A DNA stretch of 64,000 nt from Actinomadura violacea (GCF_017573465.1 NZ_JAGEPF010000029.1:1-64000); one strand, 5' to 3'; counted from the stretch's first letter, positions 15,972-24,599 are shown. Made by a program: numbers and translations. Notes: generated by a model from the letters alone, not told the origin.

Positions 15972-16379
15972 TCAGAAGCGGCGGTTCTCCCGGCCGTAGC
16001 CGAGCTCGTCGGCGACGTCGGCGACGTTCTCGTACTCGCGGTCGGGCAGCGTCTCCAGCGCGCCGACCGCCGCGTCGTCCGCGCCCGCGCCGGAGGCGTG
16101 CGCGACCAGGTCGCCGGGGCGGGCGGGGTAGCGGACGCCGGACAGCAGCCGGGCCAGGTTGCTGCGGCCCTCCACGTCGCCCGCGCTCATCCCGGGCGGG
16201 GACCCCTCGCGCGGGTCCCCGGTGGCGGCGGTCGGGTCCCAGGGCGCGTCACCGGAGTACGGCTCGGTCTCCTTGAACTCCTCGGCGTGGGTGGGGTGCC
16301 CGCCGCGGACCATGCCCTCCGTCTCGTGGCCGATCTCGTCGTCCACCTTGGGTCCGTGCTTGTCGCTCTTGTCTGGCAT
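15972..16379 (-). CDS. DUF2795 domain protein
   Basis: A 135-residue acidic protein. Residues 1-75 are hydrophilic and probably disordered (DKHGPKVDDEIGHETEGM, then PWDPTAATGDPREG). The C-terminal 60 residues match DUF2795: LSGVRYPARPGDLVAHASGAGAD, then LPDREYENVADVADELG. The family is common in actinobacteria and cyanobacteria and has no known biochemical role. The ATG at 16379 is followed by Lys/Asp-rich sequence typical of stress-related hydrophilic proteins. It is transcribed alone, towards the palindromic terminator. Confidence 0.85.
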   Translation of the reverse strand: MPDKSDKHGPKVDDEIGHETEGMVRGGHPTHAEEFKETEPYSGDAPWDPTAATGDPREGSPPGMSAGDVEGRSNLARLLSGVRYPARPGDLVAHASGAGADDAAVGALETLPDREYENVADVADELGYGRENRRF

Positions 16380-16464
16380 GTTCGTCCTCCCTGCGCCTCG
16401 ACACCGAGGAGCGTTCCCGGGCGGGGTCGTCTAAACAGGCGGCGATCATCGAGGCGGGGCGCGG

Positions 16465-16470
16465 TACGGT
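16465..16470 (+). promoter_or_regulatory. Leaderless-type -10 box
   Basis: TACGGT lies 7 bases before the ATG at 16478. This spacing favours that ATG over the in-frame GTG at 16469, which would overlap the box. Confidence 0.45.
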
Positions 16471-16477
16471 GTGGCGC

Positions 16478-16828
16478 ATGCTGCCGGAGGAGGGTGTGAA
16501 CGCCGTTCGGGTCGTGGTCGGGCTGCTGGTCCGCGGCGAGTACGAGGAGCTGGAGACGCTGACCGAGGCGCGCCGGTTCACCGCCGCGCAGATCGCCGCG
16601 GCGATCGAGCGGCACGGGCGGGACCTGATCAGCCCGCCGGACTCGGCGTTCCGCGAGGTCGAGGCGGTCGACGTCCCGCGGGAGGCGCCGGACGAGCGGG
16701 CGTTCCGCGTCGCGTTCCCGCTCTGGACGGCGCAGGACGGCCTCTCCGACCTGACGCTCGGCCTCACGGTCGCCGAGGTGATGGAGGGCGTCTGGACGGT
16801 CGAGCTGGAGGGCGTCCACGCCGGCTGA
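16478..16828 (+). CDS. Hypothetical small alpha/beta protein
   Basis: A 116-residue protein that I do not recognise with confidence. The N-terminal helix region (VRVVVGLLVRGEYEELETL) and TAAQIAAAIERHGRDLI precede a beta-rich C-terminal half (FRVAFPLWTAQDGLSDLTLGLTV, then WTVELEGVHAG). It has no signal peptide, membrane segment or catalytic motif. The fold would suit a small dimeric protein. I chose ATG 16478 because a TACGGT box lies 7 bases upstream and there is no ribosome binding site. It stands alone before the decarboxylase gene. Confidence 0.6.
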   Translation: MLPEEGVNAVRVVVGLLVRGEYEELETLTEARRFTAAQIAAAIERHGRDLISPPDSAFREVEAVDVPREAPDERAFRVAFPLWTAQDGLSDLTLGLTVAEVMEGVWTVELEGVHAG

Positions 16829-16927
16829 CCGCACGTCCTCCGGACCGCCGGGCCTGTCTCGTTCGGGCCCATATGATCGAGGTGCCGTTCCGGGCGGAAC
16901 GGCCCGTTCCGGGCAGGGGAGGACGCA

Positions 16928-18379
16928 GTGGCAGCGCACATGACGCCGGAGGAGTTCCGCCGGTACGGCCGGCAGGTCGTCGACTGGATCGCCGACTACC
17001 AGGAGAAGATCGACTCCTATCCCGTGCTGTCGCAGGCCCGCCCCGGCGACGTGCTGGCGAACCTGCCCGCCCACCCGCCGGAGCAGGGCGAGGGGTTCGA
17101 GGCCGTCCTCGCCGACCTGGACCGCGTCGTCATGCCCGGCATCACCCACTGGCAGCACCCGAGCTTCTTCGCCTACTTCCCGACCGGCGCCAGCGGCCCG
17201 TCGATCCTCGCCGACCTGCTCTCGGCCGGCCTCGGCGTCCAGGGGATGCTGTGGGCGACGAGCCCGGCCTGCACCGAGCTGGAGACGCGGGTGCTCGACT
17301 GGTTCGCCGAGCTGCTCGGGCTGCCCGATCGGTTCCGGAGCGACGGCCCCGGCGGCGGCGTGATCCAGGACTCGGCGTCCGGCGCGGCCCTGACCGCCGT
17401 CATCGCGGCGCTCCACCGCGCGGACGGCGGGGCCGCCGGGCGCGACGGCATCGCCCGGCGGCACACCCTGTACGTCAGCTCGCAGACGCACTCCTCGCTG
17501 GAGAAGGCCGCGCGGATCGCCGGGATCGGGGCGGCGAACGTCCGCGTCGTGGACGTCGACCCGGCGACCCTGGCGATGGACCCCGCGCACCTCGACGCGC
17601 TGCTCGCCGAGGACGCCGCGGCGGGCGCGCTGCCCGTCATGGTGTGCGCGACCGTCGGCACCACGTCGACCACGGCGGTCGACCCGGTGCCCGCGATCGG
17701 CGAGGTCTGCCGCAGGCACGGCGTCTGGCTGCACGTGGACGCCGCGTACGCGGGCGTCGCGGCCGTCTGCCCCGAGCTGCGCGGCGTCAACGACGGCGTC
17801 GCCGAGTACGCCGACTCCTACGCCACCAACCCGCACAAGTGGCTGCTCACCAACTTCGACTGCACCGCGATGTGGGTGGCCGACCGCGGGCCGCTGGTGG
17901 GGGCGCTGTCGATCCTGCCGGAGTACCTGCGCAACCAGGCGTCCGCGTCCGGCGAGGTGATCGACTACCGCGACTGGCAGGTCCCGCTGGGCCGCCGGTT
18001 CCGGGCGCTGAAGCTGTGGTCGGTCATCCGCTGGTACGGCGCGGAGGGGCTGCGCGAGCACGTCCGGACTGGTGTGCGGCTGGCGGCCGGCCTCGCGTCC
18101 CGGATCGCGGCCGATCCCGCGTTCGTGCTGCTGGAGGAGCCGAAGCTCAGCCTGGTGTGCTTCCGCCCGCGCTGGGACGGCCTCGACGACGCCGAGGCCG
18201 ACCGGGCGACCCTGCGGGTGATGGAGCGGCTCAACGCGTCCGGCGATCTCTACCTGACCCACACCAAGGTCGGCGGGCGTGTCCTGCTGCGCGTCGCGAT
18301 CGGCGCCGCCGGGACGACCGACGCGCACGTGGACGCGGCGTGGCGGCGGATCCGCGAGGAGACCGCCGCTGTGTCCTGA
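16928..18379 (+). CDS. Group II PLP-dependent amino acid decarboxylase
   Basis: A 483-residue decarboxylase of the aromatic-L-amino-acid/histidine decarboxylase group. THWQHPSFFAYFP and HVDAAYAGVAAVCPE are family blocks, and Lys304 in ATNPHKWLLTNFDC forms the Schiff base with PLP. The product would be an amine such as tyramine, tryptamine or phenylethylamine; the exact substrate cannot be decided. The length is normal. GTG 16928 has GCAGGGGAGGA upstream. No transporter or monoamine oxidase gene is adjacent, so the role may be acid resistance or specialised metabolism. Confidence 0.9.
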   Translation: MAAHMTPEEFRRYGRQVVDWIADYQEKIDSYPVLSQARPGDVLANLPAHPPEQGEGFEAVLADLDRVVMPGITHWQHPSFFAYFPTGASGPSILADLLSAGLGVQGMLWATSPACTELETRVLDWFAELLGLPDRFRSDGPGGGVIQDSASGAALTAVIAALHRADGGAAGRDGIARRHTLYVSSQTHSSLEKAARIAGIGAANVRVVDVDPATLAMDPAHLDALLAEDAAAGALPVMVCATVGTTSTTAVDPVPAIGEVCRRHGVWLHVDAAYAGVAAVCPELRGVNDGVAEYADSYATNPHKWLLTNFDCTAMWVADRGPLVGALSILPEYLRNQASASGEVIDYRDWQVPLGRRFRALKLWSVIRWYGAEGLREHVRTGVRLAAGLASRIAADPAFVLLEEPKLSLVCFRPRWDGLDDAEADRATLRVMERLNASGDLYLTHTKVGGRVLLRVAIGAAGTTDAHVDAAWRRIREETAAVS

Positions 18380-18407
18380 CGAGCGCGCCCGGCGGGCGGC
18401 CCGCGGG

Positions 18408-19817
18408 TCAGCTCTGTGACAGGCGCATCGCGCGCAGGATCCGCCGCGCCAGCGACGCGGGCTCCGCCCCCGCCGGGTCCGACTCCTGCGGGTCCCCGTC
18501 CGTCTCGGGAGCGGCGGAGGCCGGCCGCGGCGGCTCGCCCGCCAGCTCGTAGTCGACCGGCAGCGAGCGCAGGCCTCGGATCAGCGGGGAGGTCCGCCAG
18601 TCGAGCCGTTCCGGCGGCAGCGCCAGCCGCAGCCCGGTGAACCGCTCGAACAGCCGCTCCACCGCGACCGTGGTGATGGTCGTCGCGAGGTCGCGGCCGA
18701 GGCACGCGTGCGGGCCCGCGCTCCACGCCAGGTGCGCGCGCGAGCTGTAGATCGAGTCGGGGGCGGCGTTCCCGGTGAACGCCGGGTCCAGGTGCGCGGC
18801 GGCGGGCGACACCATGACCGGGTCCCCGGCCGCGATCTGGAACCGGCCGATCCGCACGTCGGACCGGGGCCAGCGCAGCGCCAGGTTCGCCATCGGCGGG
18901 TTGGCGGTGGAGGCCCGGTTGATCGCCTCCTGGACCATCCCGGCGGACACGCTGTCGCGGGCGCCGGTCTCGCCGATCAGCACCTCGGTGATGGTGTTGC
19001 AGATCAGCGTGCCGGTGACGTCGCCGACCAGGCCCGTCATCATCGCCATCTCGACGGCCAGCTCCCCGGCCGTCAGGTCCGGCACCGCCGCGAGCATGAA
19101 GGAGGGCAGGTCCTGGCCCGGTGCGGCGATCCGCGCCGCGCACACCTCCGACATCCGGGCCAGCAGCCGCGCCGACGCCTCCTGGGCGTCCGGGCCGGCG
19201 TCCATGACCCGCCACAGGTCGGCGATCAGCCCGTCGTCGCCGTCCGGGCCGGTGCCGAGCAGCCGCCCGACGACCATCAGCGGCAGCGGCCGCGCGTACT
19301 GCGCCGCGAGGTCGGCGGTGCCGGCATGGCCGTTGTTCTCGGCCAGCACGTCGATCAGCTCGTCGGCGTACCGCCGGACGGCCTCCTCCAGCGCCTTCGC
19401 CTCCGGCCGCGACCGGTCCTGGAAGGGGCGCAGCCCCTCGCTCCACGCGCTGCGCAGCCGGGTCGAGTCGGCGCCGTCGCGGAAGCCGCAGTTGCCGGCC
19501 TCGACCACCGGCAGCAGCGGCCAGTCCGCGGGGACGGCCCCCTCCCGGTAGGCGCGCCAGGAGTCCACCCGCCGGCTCCACACGCCCCGGGTGTCGCGCA
19601 GGATCTCCAGCGTCTGCGGGTAGCCCACGACCAGCCACACCGGCACGCCCATCACGTCCACGGGCGCGACGGGCCCGTACTCGGCGCGGAGCTCCTCGTA
19701 GAACACCGCCGGGCGGGCTTCGTAGTCGCTGTTGAGCAGCGGCCGGGCGGCGAGCGACTCCAGCGGCGGATGGGCGGGCGCGGCCTCGGCCTGCGGGATC
19801 TGGGGCTCCACGATCAC
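18408..19817 (-). CDS. Cytochrome P450 with degenerate ExxR (CYP156/157-like)
   Basis: A 469-residue P450. The heme loop WSAGPHACLGRDLA places Cys372 as the iron ligand. In the K helix, where EALR is usual, the sequence is EAIN followed by Arg, so the ExxR arginine is displaced. The I helix reads GLVGDVTGTLI, also unlike the usual AGxxTT. CYP156 and CYP157 proteins of Streptomyces are known to lack canonical ExxR and often sit in conservon operons. No roadblock or GTPase conservon genes are seen here. The start is uncertain; GTG 19817 follows GGGAGGA by 14 bases. An acidic 50-residue C-terminal tail follows the P450 domain. Confidence 0.8.
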   Translation of the reverse strand: MIVEPQIPQAEAAPAHPPLESLAARPLLNSDYEARPAVFYEELRAEYGPVAPVDVMGVPVWLVVGYPQTLEILRDTRGVWSRRVDSWRAYREGAVPADWPLLPVVEAGNCGFRDGADSTRLRSAWSEGLRPFQDRSRPEAKALEEAVRRYADELIDVLAENNGHAGTADLAAQYARPLPLMVVGRLLGTGPDGDDGLIADLWRVMDAGPDAQEASARLLARMSEVCAARIAAPGQDLPSFMLAAVPDLTAGELAVEMAMMTGLVGDVTGTLICNTITEVLIGETGARDSVSAGMVQEAINRASTANPPMANLALRWPRSDVRIGRFQIAAGDPVMVSPAAAHLDPAFTGNAAPDSIYSSRAHLAWSAGPHACLGRDLATTITTVAVERLFERFTGLRLALPPERLDWRTSPLIRGLRSLPVDYELAGEPPRPASAAPETDGDPQESDPAGAEPASLARRILRAMRLSQS

Positions 19818-19922
19818 AAACCATAGAGAGTTCCTCCCAGCTAGGCCGGTTGATGGGGAAAACTCCCAAGTTGATCTTCGGAGGGGGTGCGGAGTCCCGC
19901 TCAAGGCGGGGGTATGTGAGGC

Positions 19923-19936
19923 TAGGGGTGCCCCTA
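19923..19936. promoter_or_regulatory. Short palindrome before the DUF5302 gene
   Basis: TAGGGG and CCCCTA flank TG. It lies 18 bases before the ATG at 19955 and in the promoter region shared with the divergent P450 gene. It may be an operator; it has no further support. Confidence 0.3.
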
Positions 19937-19954
19937 TGAGAGCTGGAGGTCCGT

Positions 19955-20143
19955 ATGGCCGACCCGAACGCAGACAGCGAGACAGGCGAGGACGACGTGA
20001 AGCGCAGGTTCCGGGAGGCCCTGGAGCGCAAGCGCGGCGCGGCGGCCAAGAACGCCGGCGGGACGGGCCGGAACGGGTCGAAGGTGAAGGGCGTGCACGA
20101 GCGCGCCGACCACCAGCGCCAGTTCCGCCGCAAGAGCGGCTGA
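19955..20143 (+). CDS. DUF5302 family small protein
   Basis: A 62-residue, highly charged protein. DVKRRFREALERKRGAAA and the ending HQRQFRRKSG match the DUF5302 pattern found across actinobacteria. It is likely cytoplasmic and largely disordered or helical, and its function is unknown. The ATG at 19955 has GCTGGAGGT upstream. A strong hairpin follows 20 bases after the stop, so it is probably a single-gene transcript, which suggests abundant expression. Confidence 0.8.
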   Translation: MADPNADSETGEDDVKRRFREALERKRGAAAKNAGGTGRNGSKVKGVHERADHQRQFRRKSG

Positions 20144-20162
20144 CCGGGCCGCTCCGCGTCCA

Positions 20163-20189
20163 GACCCCCGCGCGCGAAGCGCGGGGGTC
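20163..20189 (+). terminator. Intrinsic terminator after DUF5302 gene
   Basis: GACCCCCGCGC and GCGCGGGGGTC pair perfectly over 11 bp around the loop GCGAA and are followed by GTTCC. The hairpin also lies downstream of the convergent PPOX-type gene. Confidence 0.8.
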
Positions 20190-20222
20190 GTTCCGTGGCG
20201 CCGGGCCCGCGGGCGCCCGGCC

Positions 20223-20870
20223 TCAGCCCGCGTAGAGCTTCTTCTCGTAGGCGGAGCTCTCGTAGTGCCGCTCCAGCTCGTCGAGGCTCTGCTCGGTGTA
20301 CTGGACGGCCTTGACGATCCGGGCGTGCGAGGGGAGCGTGTCCTCCGCCCACTCCTCCGGCTTCCACATCTTCGAGCGCATCAGCGCCTTCGCGCAGTGG
20401 AAGAAGATCTGCTCGATGTCGACGATCAGCGCCAGCGACGGCCGGTGCCCCTTGACGACCATGTCGTCGAAGAACGGCGCCTCCCGGACCAGCCGGGCCC
20501 GGCCGTTGATCCGCAGCGTCTCGCTGCGCCGCGGGACCATGAACAGCAGCCCGACGTGCGGGTTGCTCAGCACGTTCATGTAGCCGTCCACCCGGCGGTT
20601 GCCGGGGCGGTCGGGGATCGCGATCGTGGTGTCGTCGAGCACGTGCACGAACCCGGCCGGGTCGCCCTTGGGGGAGACGTCGCAATTGCCCTCGGCGTCG
20701 CTGGTGGCGACCAGGCAGAACGGGGACCGCGCGAGCCACTCCCGGTCCCAGGCGTGCAGGGTGACGCGCTCCTTGTCGATGGCCCGCCGCATCGGCGCCC
20801 CGAGCAGCTCGCGCAGCTCCTCGGGCGAGGTGACCTCGACGACGTCGGTGGACTCGGGGGCGAGCGTCAT
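20223..20870 (-). CDS. FMN-dependent PPOX-type flavoprotein (MSMEG_1061 family)
   Basis: A 215-residue split-barrel protein of the pyridoxamine 5'-phosphate oxidase superfamily. FCLVATSDAEGNCDVSPKGDPAGFV and IAIPDRPGNRRVDGYMNVLSNPHVGLLFMVP are the FMN- or F420-binding blocks, and ETLRINGRARLV follows. The family name comes from a mycobacterial member; the reaction is unknown, and nitro- or quinone-type reduction is a guess. The ATG at 20870 has AAGGAG upstream. It is divergent from the amidohydrolase gene with no obvious shared operator. Confidence 0.85.
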   Translation of the reverse strand: MTLAPESTDVVEVTSPEELRELLGAPMRRAIDKERVTLHAWDREWLARSPFCLVATSDAEGNCDVSPKGDPAGFVHVLDDTTIAIPDRPGNRRVDGYMNVLSNPHVGLLFMVPRRSETLRINGRARLVREAPFFDDMVVKGHRPSLALIVDIEQIFFHCAKALMRSKMWKPEEWAEDTLPSHARIVKAVQYTEQSLDELERHYESSAYEKKLYAG

Positions 20871-20997
20871 GGCGCTCCTTCCGCCGGGGGACTTGGAAGA
20901 TCATGTTAACGGGCGGCGCCGCGGGGCCCGCGGACCGGGGCCGCCTGGTGAGACGCGCCCTTGCGCCGCGGTCTTCGGGCGTGGTCCTTATAGGGGC

Positions 20998-21843
20998 ATG
21001 ACGGCGATTGCGGACCTCGAGTTCTTCGACTCCCACGTGCACTTCTGGCGGCCCGAGGCCAACGACTGGTACCCGGGGCTGGCCGTGTGGAAGCCCGAGC
21101 TCGTCCGCGACCACCTCCCGGACGGGTACCGCGCGGCGGCGGACGGCGTCGAGATCACCGGGGTGGTGCACGTCTCGGCGGTGACCAAGCCGGGCGCCCA
21201 CCTCGACGAGACCCGCTGGCTGGACGAGACGCGCCGCGGCACCGGCGACCCCACCGCGATCATCGGCACCGTCGACCCGTCCGCGCCCCTCGACGCGATC
21301 GCCGCCGACCTGGACGCGCAGGCCGCGAGCCCCGCGTTCCGCGGCGTCCGGGTCTTCGACGGGCTGGACCCGGCGGCGGCCGGCGGGCTGTTCCGGCTGC
21401 TCGGCGAGCGGGACCTGGTCTTCGACCTCGTCGTCCACCCCGGCGACGCCGCGGCCCACGCGGCCGCCGCCGAGCGCGCGCCCGGCACCGCGTTCGTGCT
21501 GGAGCACGCCGGCTGGCCGGACGGCGGCGCGCCCGCGCAGTTCCGCGAGTGGCGCGACGGCGTCGCCCGGCTCGCCGCGCTCCCGCACGTCGACTGCAAG
21601 ATCTCCGGGCTCGGGATGGCGCTCGGCACCCTGGAGACGGCGCGGCTGCGGCCGTTCGTGGAGACCTGCCTGGAGCTGTTCGGCGTCGAGCGGTGCTTCT
21701 TCGGCAGCAACTTCCCCGTCGACGGCACCGCGGGGACGTTCCCGCAGCTCATCGCCGCCTACCGGGAGATCGTCGAGCCGCTGTCGGGCGGCGAGCGGCG
21801 GCGCCTGTTCTCCGGCAACGCGCGGCGCCGCTACCGGGCCTGA
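20998..21843 (+). CDS. Amidohydrolase 2 family metal-dependent hydrolase
   Basis: A 281-residue TIM-barrel hydrolase. DSHVHFW near residue 11 supplies the first metal-binding His pair, EHAGWPD and DCKISGLG are typical later blocks, and FGSNFPVD carries the conserved catalytic Asp. Members hydrolyse lactones (2-pyrone-4,6-dicarboxylate, fuconolactone) or decarboxylate aromatic acids; the substrate here is unknown. I chose ATG 20998. The last four codons, Tyr-Arg-Ala-stop, are exactly duplicated in tandem just after the gene. Confidence 0.85.
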   Translation: MTAIADLEFFDSHVHFWRPEANDWYPGLAVWKPELVRDHLPDGYRAAADGVEITGVVHVSAVTKPGAHLDETRWLDETRRGTGDPTAIIGTVDPSAPLDAIAADLDAQAASPAFRGVRVFDGLDPAAAGGLFRLLGERDLVFDLVVHPGDAAAHAAAAERAPGTAFVLEHAGWPDGGAPAQFREWRDGVARLAALPHVDCKISGLGMALGTLETARLRPFVETCLELFGVERCFFGSNFPVDGTAGTFPQLIAAYREIVEPLSGGERRRLFSGNARRRYRA

Positions 21844-21855
21844 TACCGGGCCTGA
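21832..21855 (+). repeat. 12-bp tandem duplication over a stop codon
   Basis: TACCGGGCCTGA occurs twice in direct succession. The first copy encodes the last three residues and stop of the amidohydrolase. The second would encode the same residues and a second stop. Confidence 0.8.
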
Positions 21856-21964
21856 CGCCCGCTCGGCGCGCGGCGCGGGGAAACTCGTCCGCCGGCCCCC
21901 GGTGACTTTCCCGCCCCGGCGGGGTCAGTTCAGGTGGGGACGGTCCCCGGAAGGCGAGGGCGGG

Positions 21965-22573
21965 ATGAGCTCGGTGGAGACGGTGGCGCTGCTCGAACGG
22001 TCCGTGGGCTACGCGCTCGGCGGGCTCGGGGACGTCACGCCCGAGGCGCTGGGCCGGGCGACGCCGTGCCGCGGCTGGGACCTCGGGACGCTGCTGCGGC
22101 ACACCGCCGAGTCCCTGGACGCGCTGCTGGAGGCCGTCGACACGGGGTCGGTCCGGCTGCACCCGGTGCCCGGGCCGCCGCCCGGCCGCCCCGGGGACGA
22201 CCCGGCGGCGGTTCTGGTGGCGGCGTTCCGGTCCGGCGCCGTCCGGCTTCTCGGCGCCTGGACGGCCGCCGACGATGACCGGCCGGTCACCGTGGCCGGG
22301 TGCCCGATGCGCGCGTGCCTGGTCGCCGCGACCGGCGCCATCGAGATCGCCGTGCACGCCTGGGACGTCGGCTGCGCGACCGGGAACCCCCGGCCGATCC
22401 CGCCGGGCCTCGCGGACCGGCTGCTCGACCCCGCCTCGGCGCTGGTCACCGACGCGACGCGCGACGGGCTGTTCGCGCCCGCCGTCCCGCTCTCCGGCGC
22501 GGCCGCGCCGGCCGACCGGCTGCTGGCCCACCTGGGCCGCGATCCGCGGGCCTTTCAGGCGCGCGAGGCGTAG
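21965..22573 (+). CDS. TIGR03086-like DinB/MDMPI-fold protein
   Basis: A 202-residue protein of the mycothiol-dependent maleylpyruvate isomerase-like group. TPCRGWDLGTLLRHTAESLDALLEA near residue 35 holds the first metal-site His, and EIAVHAWDVGCATG near residue 135 the later His and Asp. The family lacks a proven reaction; S-transfer with mycothiol is an inference. I chose ATG 21965, with GAGGGCGGG upstream. It ends inside the convergent metallo-beta-lactamase gene by 19 bases. Confidence 0.75.
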   Translation: MSSVETVALLERSVGYALGGLGDVTPEALGRATPCRGWDLGTLLRHTAESLDALLEAVDTGSVRLHPVPGPPPGRPGDDPAAVLVAAFRSGAVRLLGAWTAADDDRPVTVAGCPMRACLVAATGAIEIAVHAWDVGCATGNPRPIPPGLADRLLDPASALVTDATRDGLFAPAVPLSGAAAPADRLLAHLGRDPRAFQAREA

Positions 22574-23592
22574 CGGCGGACGCCGCCCTCCTCGTGCGCG
22601 TCCAGCAGGCCCTGGTCGGCCAGCACGTCCAGGTGCGCCTCGATCTCCAGGACGGCCAGCATCCGGCTGAAGGCGTCCAGGTCGGCGAGGCTGCGGCGGC
22701 GCCGCGTCCAGGTCATCGCCGCGGCGACCTCGAACGCCGTCACGTGGCCGGCGCGGACCTGCGCGGCGGCGGCGTCTAGGCGGGCCGCGTGGTGCTCCAC
22801 CAGCTCGTCGATCCGGGCGTGCGTGCTCGCCGTCACCGGGCCGTGCGCGGGCAGCAGCAGCGTGTCGGGCATGTCGCGGACGAGCCGCAGCGAGTCCAGG
22901 TAGCTGCGCAGCGGCCGCCGCTCCGGCTCGGCCTCCAGGCCGATCGACGGGCTGATGTGCGGCAGCACGTGGTCGCCGGCGAACAGCAGCCCGGCCGCGG
23001 CGTCCCGCAGCACGACGTGGCCGCGGGTGTGCCCGGGCGTGGCGAACACGTCCAGCCCGCGGGCGCCCAGCGCGACCCGCTCCCCGTCGTCCAGCCAGGC
23101 GTCCGGCGCGGTGAGCGGGGCCTCCTGGTCGGACGGGTCGCGCGGGATCCCGGCGATCTCCGCGGCGAGGTCGCCGGCGCCGCAGCGGCGGAGCATCTCG
23201 ACCTGCCGGGAGTCCCCGTCCCGCGGGGCGGCGGACGCCTCGATCGACGGCCGCTCGCCGCGCCCGATCCGCACCCGGGTGCCGAACGAGCCGCGCAGCG
23301 CGAGCGCCTGCGAGTAGTGGTCCCGGTGCGCGTGCGTGACCAGGAACTGGGACACGTCGTCGAGGCCGTGGCCGAGGGTGCGCAGCGCGTCCTCCAGCGC
23401 GGTGCGGCTGTCCGGCATCGCCCAGCCGGAGTCGATCAGGACGGGGCCGTCCGGGTCCTCGACGACGTACACGTTGACGGCGTGCAGCGACGGGACGGGA
23501 AGCGCCAGCGGGATCCGGTGCACGCCGGGCGCCACCGGATGCGCCCCCGGCTCGTACCATTCCGCCGCCTGTTCCACCACCGGTGCCGTCAC
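22555..23592 (-). CDS. Metallo-beta-lactamase fold hydrolase
   Basis: A 345-residue protein. The zinc-binding motif is THAHRDH (His87, His89, Asp91, His92), followed by the further ligands in TPGHTRGH and LLFAGDH. A C-terminal helical extension of about 80 residues with AAAMTWTRRRRSLADLD matches MBL-fold hydrolases that have a winged-helix-like tail (LACTB2-like). Substrates of such proteins include thioesters and lactones; the specific one is unknown. The GTG at 23592 is preceded by a GGGGGG run. It is convergent with, and overlaps by 19 bases, the DinB-like gene. Confidence 0.85.
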   Translation of the reverse strand: MTAPVVEQAAEWYEPGAHPVAPGVHRIPLALPVPSLHAVNVYVVEDPDGPVLIDSGWAMPDSRTALEDALRTLGHGLDDVSQFLVTHAHRDHYSQALALRGSFGTRVRIGRGERPSIEASAAPRDGDSRQVEMLRRCGAGDLAAEIAGIPRDPSDQEAPLTAPDAWLDDGERVALGARGLDVFATPGHTRGHVVLRDAAAGLLFAGDHVLPHISPSIGLEAEPERRPLRSYLDSLRLVRDMPDTLLLPAHGPVTASTHARIDELVEHHAARLDAAAAQVRAGHVTAFEVAAAMTWTRRRRSLADLDAFSRMLAVLEIEAHLDVLADQGLLDAHEEGGVRRYASRA

Positions 23593-23603
23593 CGCGCGCC
23601 CCC

Positions 23604-23617
23604 CGATTCTCGAATCG
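23604..23617. promoter_or_regulatory. Inverted repeat upstream of the MBL-fold gene
   Basis: CGATTC and GAATCG pair perfectly around TC, 11 bases upstream of the GTG at 23592. A second repeat, AGTAG-N6-CTACT, lies at 23624-23639. Either could be an operator for the MBL-fold gene. Confidence 0.4.
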
Positions 23618-23692
23618 CGTTCTAGTAGTGGAACCTACTTCATCGCCGGAACCGGCCGTGTCGGCGGGGTCCCGCGCCGCCCACGGTGCCGC

Positions 23693-24574
23693 CTACCGGG
23701 CGGCGTCCCGGTCGGCGGCGCGCCGCGCCTCGCCGGCCGCCTTCCGGGCCTCCCGCGCCGCCTCCTCGGCACGGGCGCGCGCCTGCTCGGCACGCTCCGC
23801 CCGCCGCGCCGCCGAGTCCCGCTCCGCGGTGGCCCGCTCCAGCTCGTGCCGCAGCCGCCCCACCTCGGCGGACGCGTCCTCGGCCGCTTGCCGCGCCGTG
23901 CCGGCGCGCTCGGTCCTGTCCGCGAGGGTGCGCTCCGCCTCGTCCGCCTTGCGGGCCAGGGTCTGCGCGCGCTTGGCGCGCGCCGCGCTCGTCCGGCTGA
24001 CCTTCGGCCGTTCGGGCTTCTTCTCCGGCGGGGCGGCCTCGGGCTTCGCCCGTTTCTCCGGCTTCGCCTTCGGCTTCGGCTCGGCGTCCGGGGCGAGGGC
24101 GAAGCCCGCCGGGACGAAACCGGTGTGGCTGCGGGGCTGCGGCAGCCGCCCGTCCCGCACCTCCGCCGCGATGCCCTCGTCGACCGTGGCGGCCTGCAGC
24201 GTGTCCTCGACCTCGCGGACGGCCTGGTCGCGCAGCGGGCGCCCCGCCCCGGCCGCGAGGTCGCCGGCCCGGCGCAGCAGCGCCGCGACGAGCCGGGCCC
24301 GCCGCTGCTCCAGGTCGCCGAGCCCGCCGCCCGAGCCCCACGCCTCCCGCATCCGTCCGCCGACGTCCAGCAGCGCATCGAGATCATCGGCCGCCGACCG
24401 GGCCAGCAGGTTCACCGCCCACGCCGACAGCGTCGGCCGGCGCAGCCCGCCGATCCGCTTGGCGAGCGCGGCGTCGCCGTCCGCCTTGGCCTCGCGGGCC
24501 AGCCGCGCCCGGGTCGCCACGAACTCCTCCGGCTCGACGCCGTACAGCTCGTCGGCCGCCGTTGAGAACTCCAC
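23693..24574 (-). CDS. Hypothetical protein with C-terminal coiled coil
   Basis: A 293-residue protein. Residues 1-150 form a conserved helical domain (ELYGVEPEEFVATRARLAREAKADGD, then LRRPTLSAWAVNLLAR). A Lys/Pro-rich linker follows (about residues 165-195). The last 100 residues are an Ala/Arg/Glu-rich coiled coil with strong charge patterning. It has no signal peptide or enzymatic motif, and the function is unknown; DNA or nucleoid association would suit the basic linker but is a guess. The GTG at 24574 has GGGA and a TAGGAC sequence upstream. Confidence 0.65.
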   Translation of the reverse strand: MEFSTAADELYGVEPEEFVATRARLAREAKADGDAALAKRIGGLRRPTLSAWAVNLLARSAADDLDALLDVGGRMREAWGSGGGLGDLEQRRARLVAALLRRAGDLAAGAGRPLRDQAVREVEDTLQAATVDEGIAAEVRDGRLPQPRSHTGFVPAGFALAPDAEPKPKAKPEKRAKPEAAPPEKKPERPKVSRTSAARAKRAQTLARKADEAERTLADRTERAGTARQAAEDASAEVGRLRHELERATAERDSAARRAERAEQARARAEEAAREARKAAGEARRAADRDAAR

Positions 24575-24599
24575 TCCCGTGTCCTACCCGGACGGGGGC

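Noticed and set aside
18250..21588. A 1112-codon open frame on the minus strand
   Set aside because: It crosses a P450, DUF5302, PPOX and amidohydrolase gene in the wrong frames, and its translation is low-complexity Arg/Ala/Gly/Pro.
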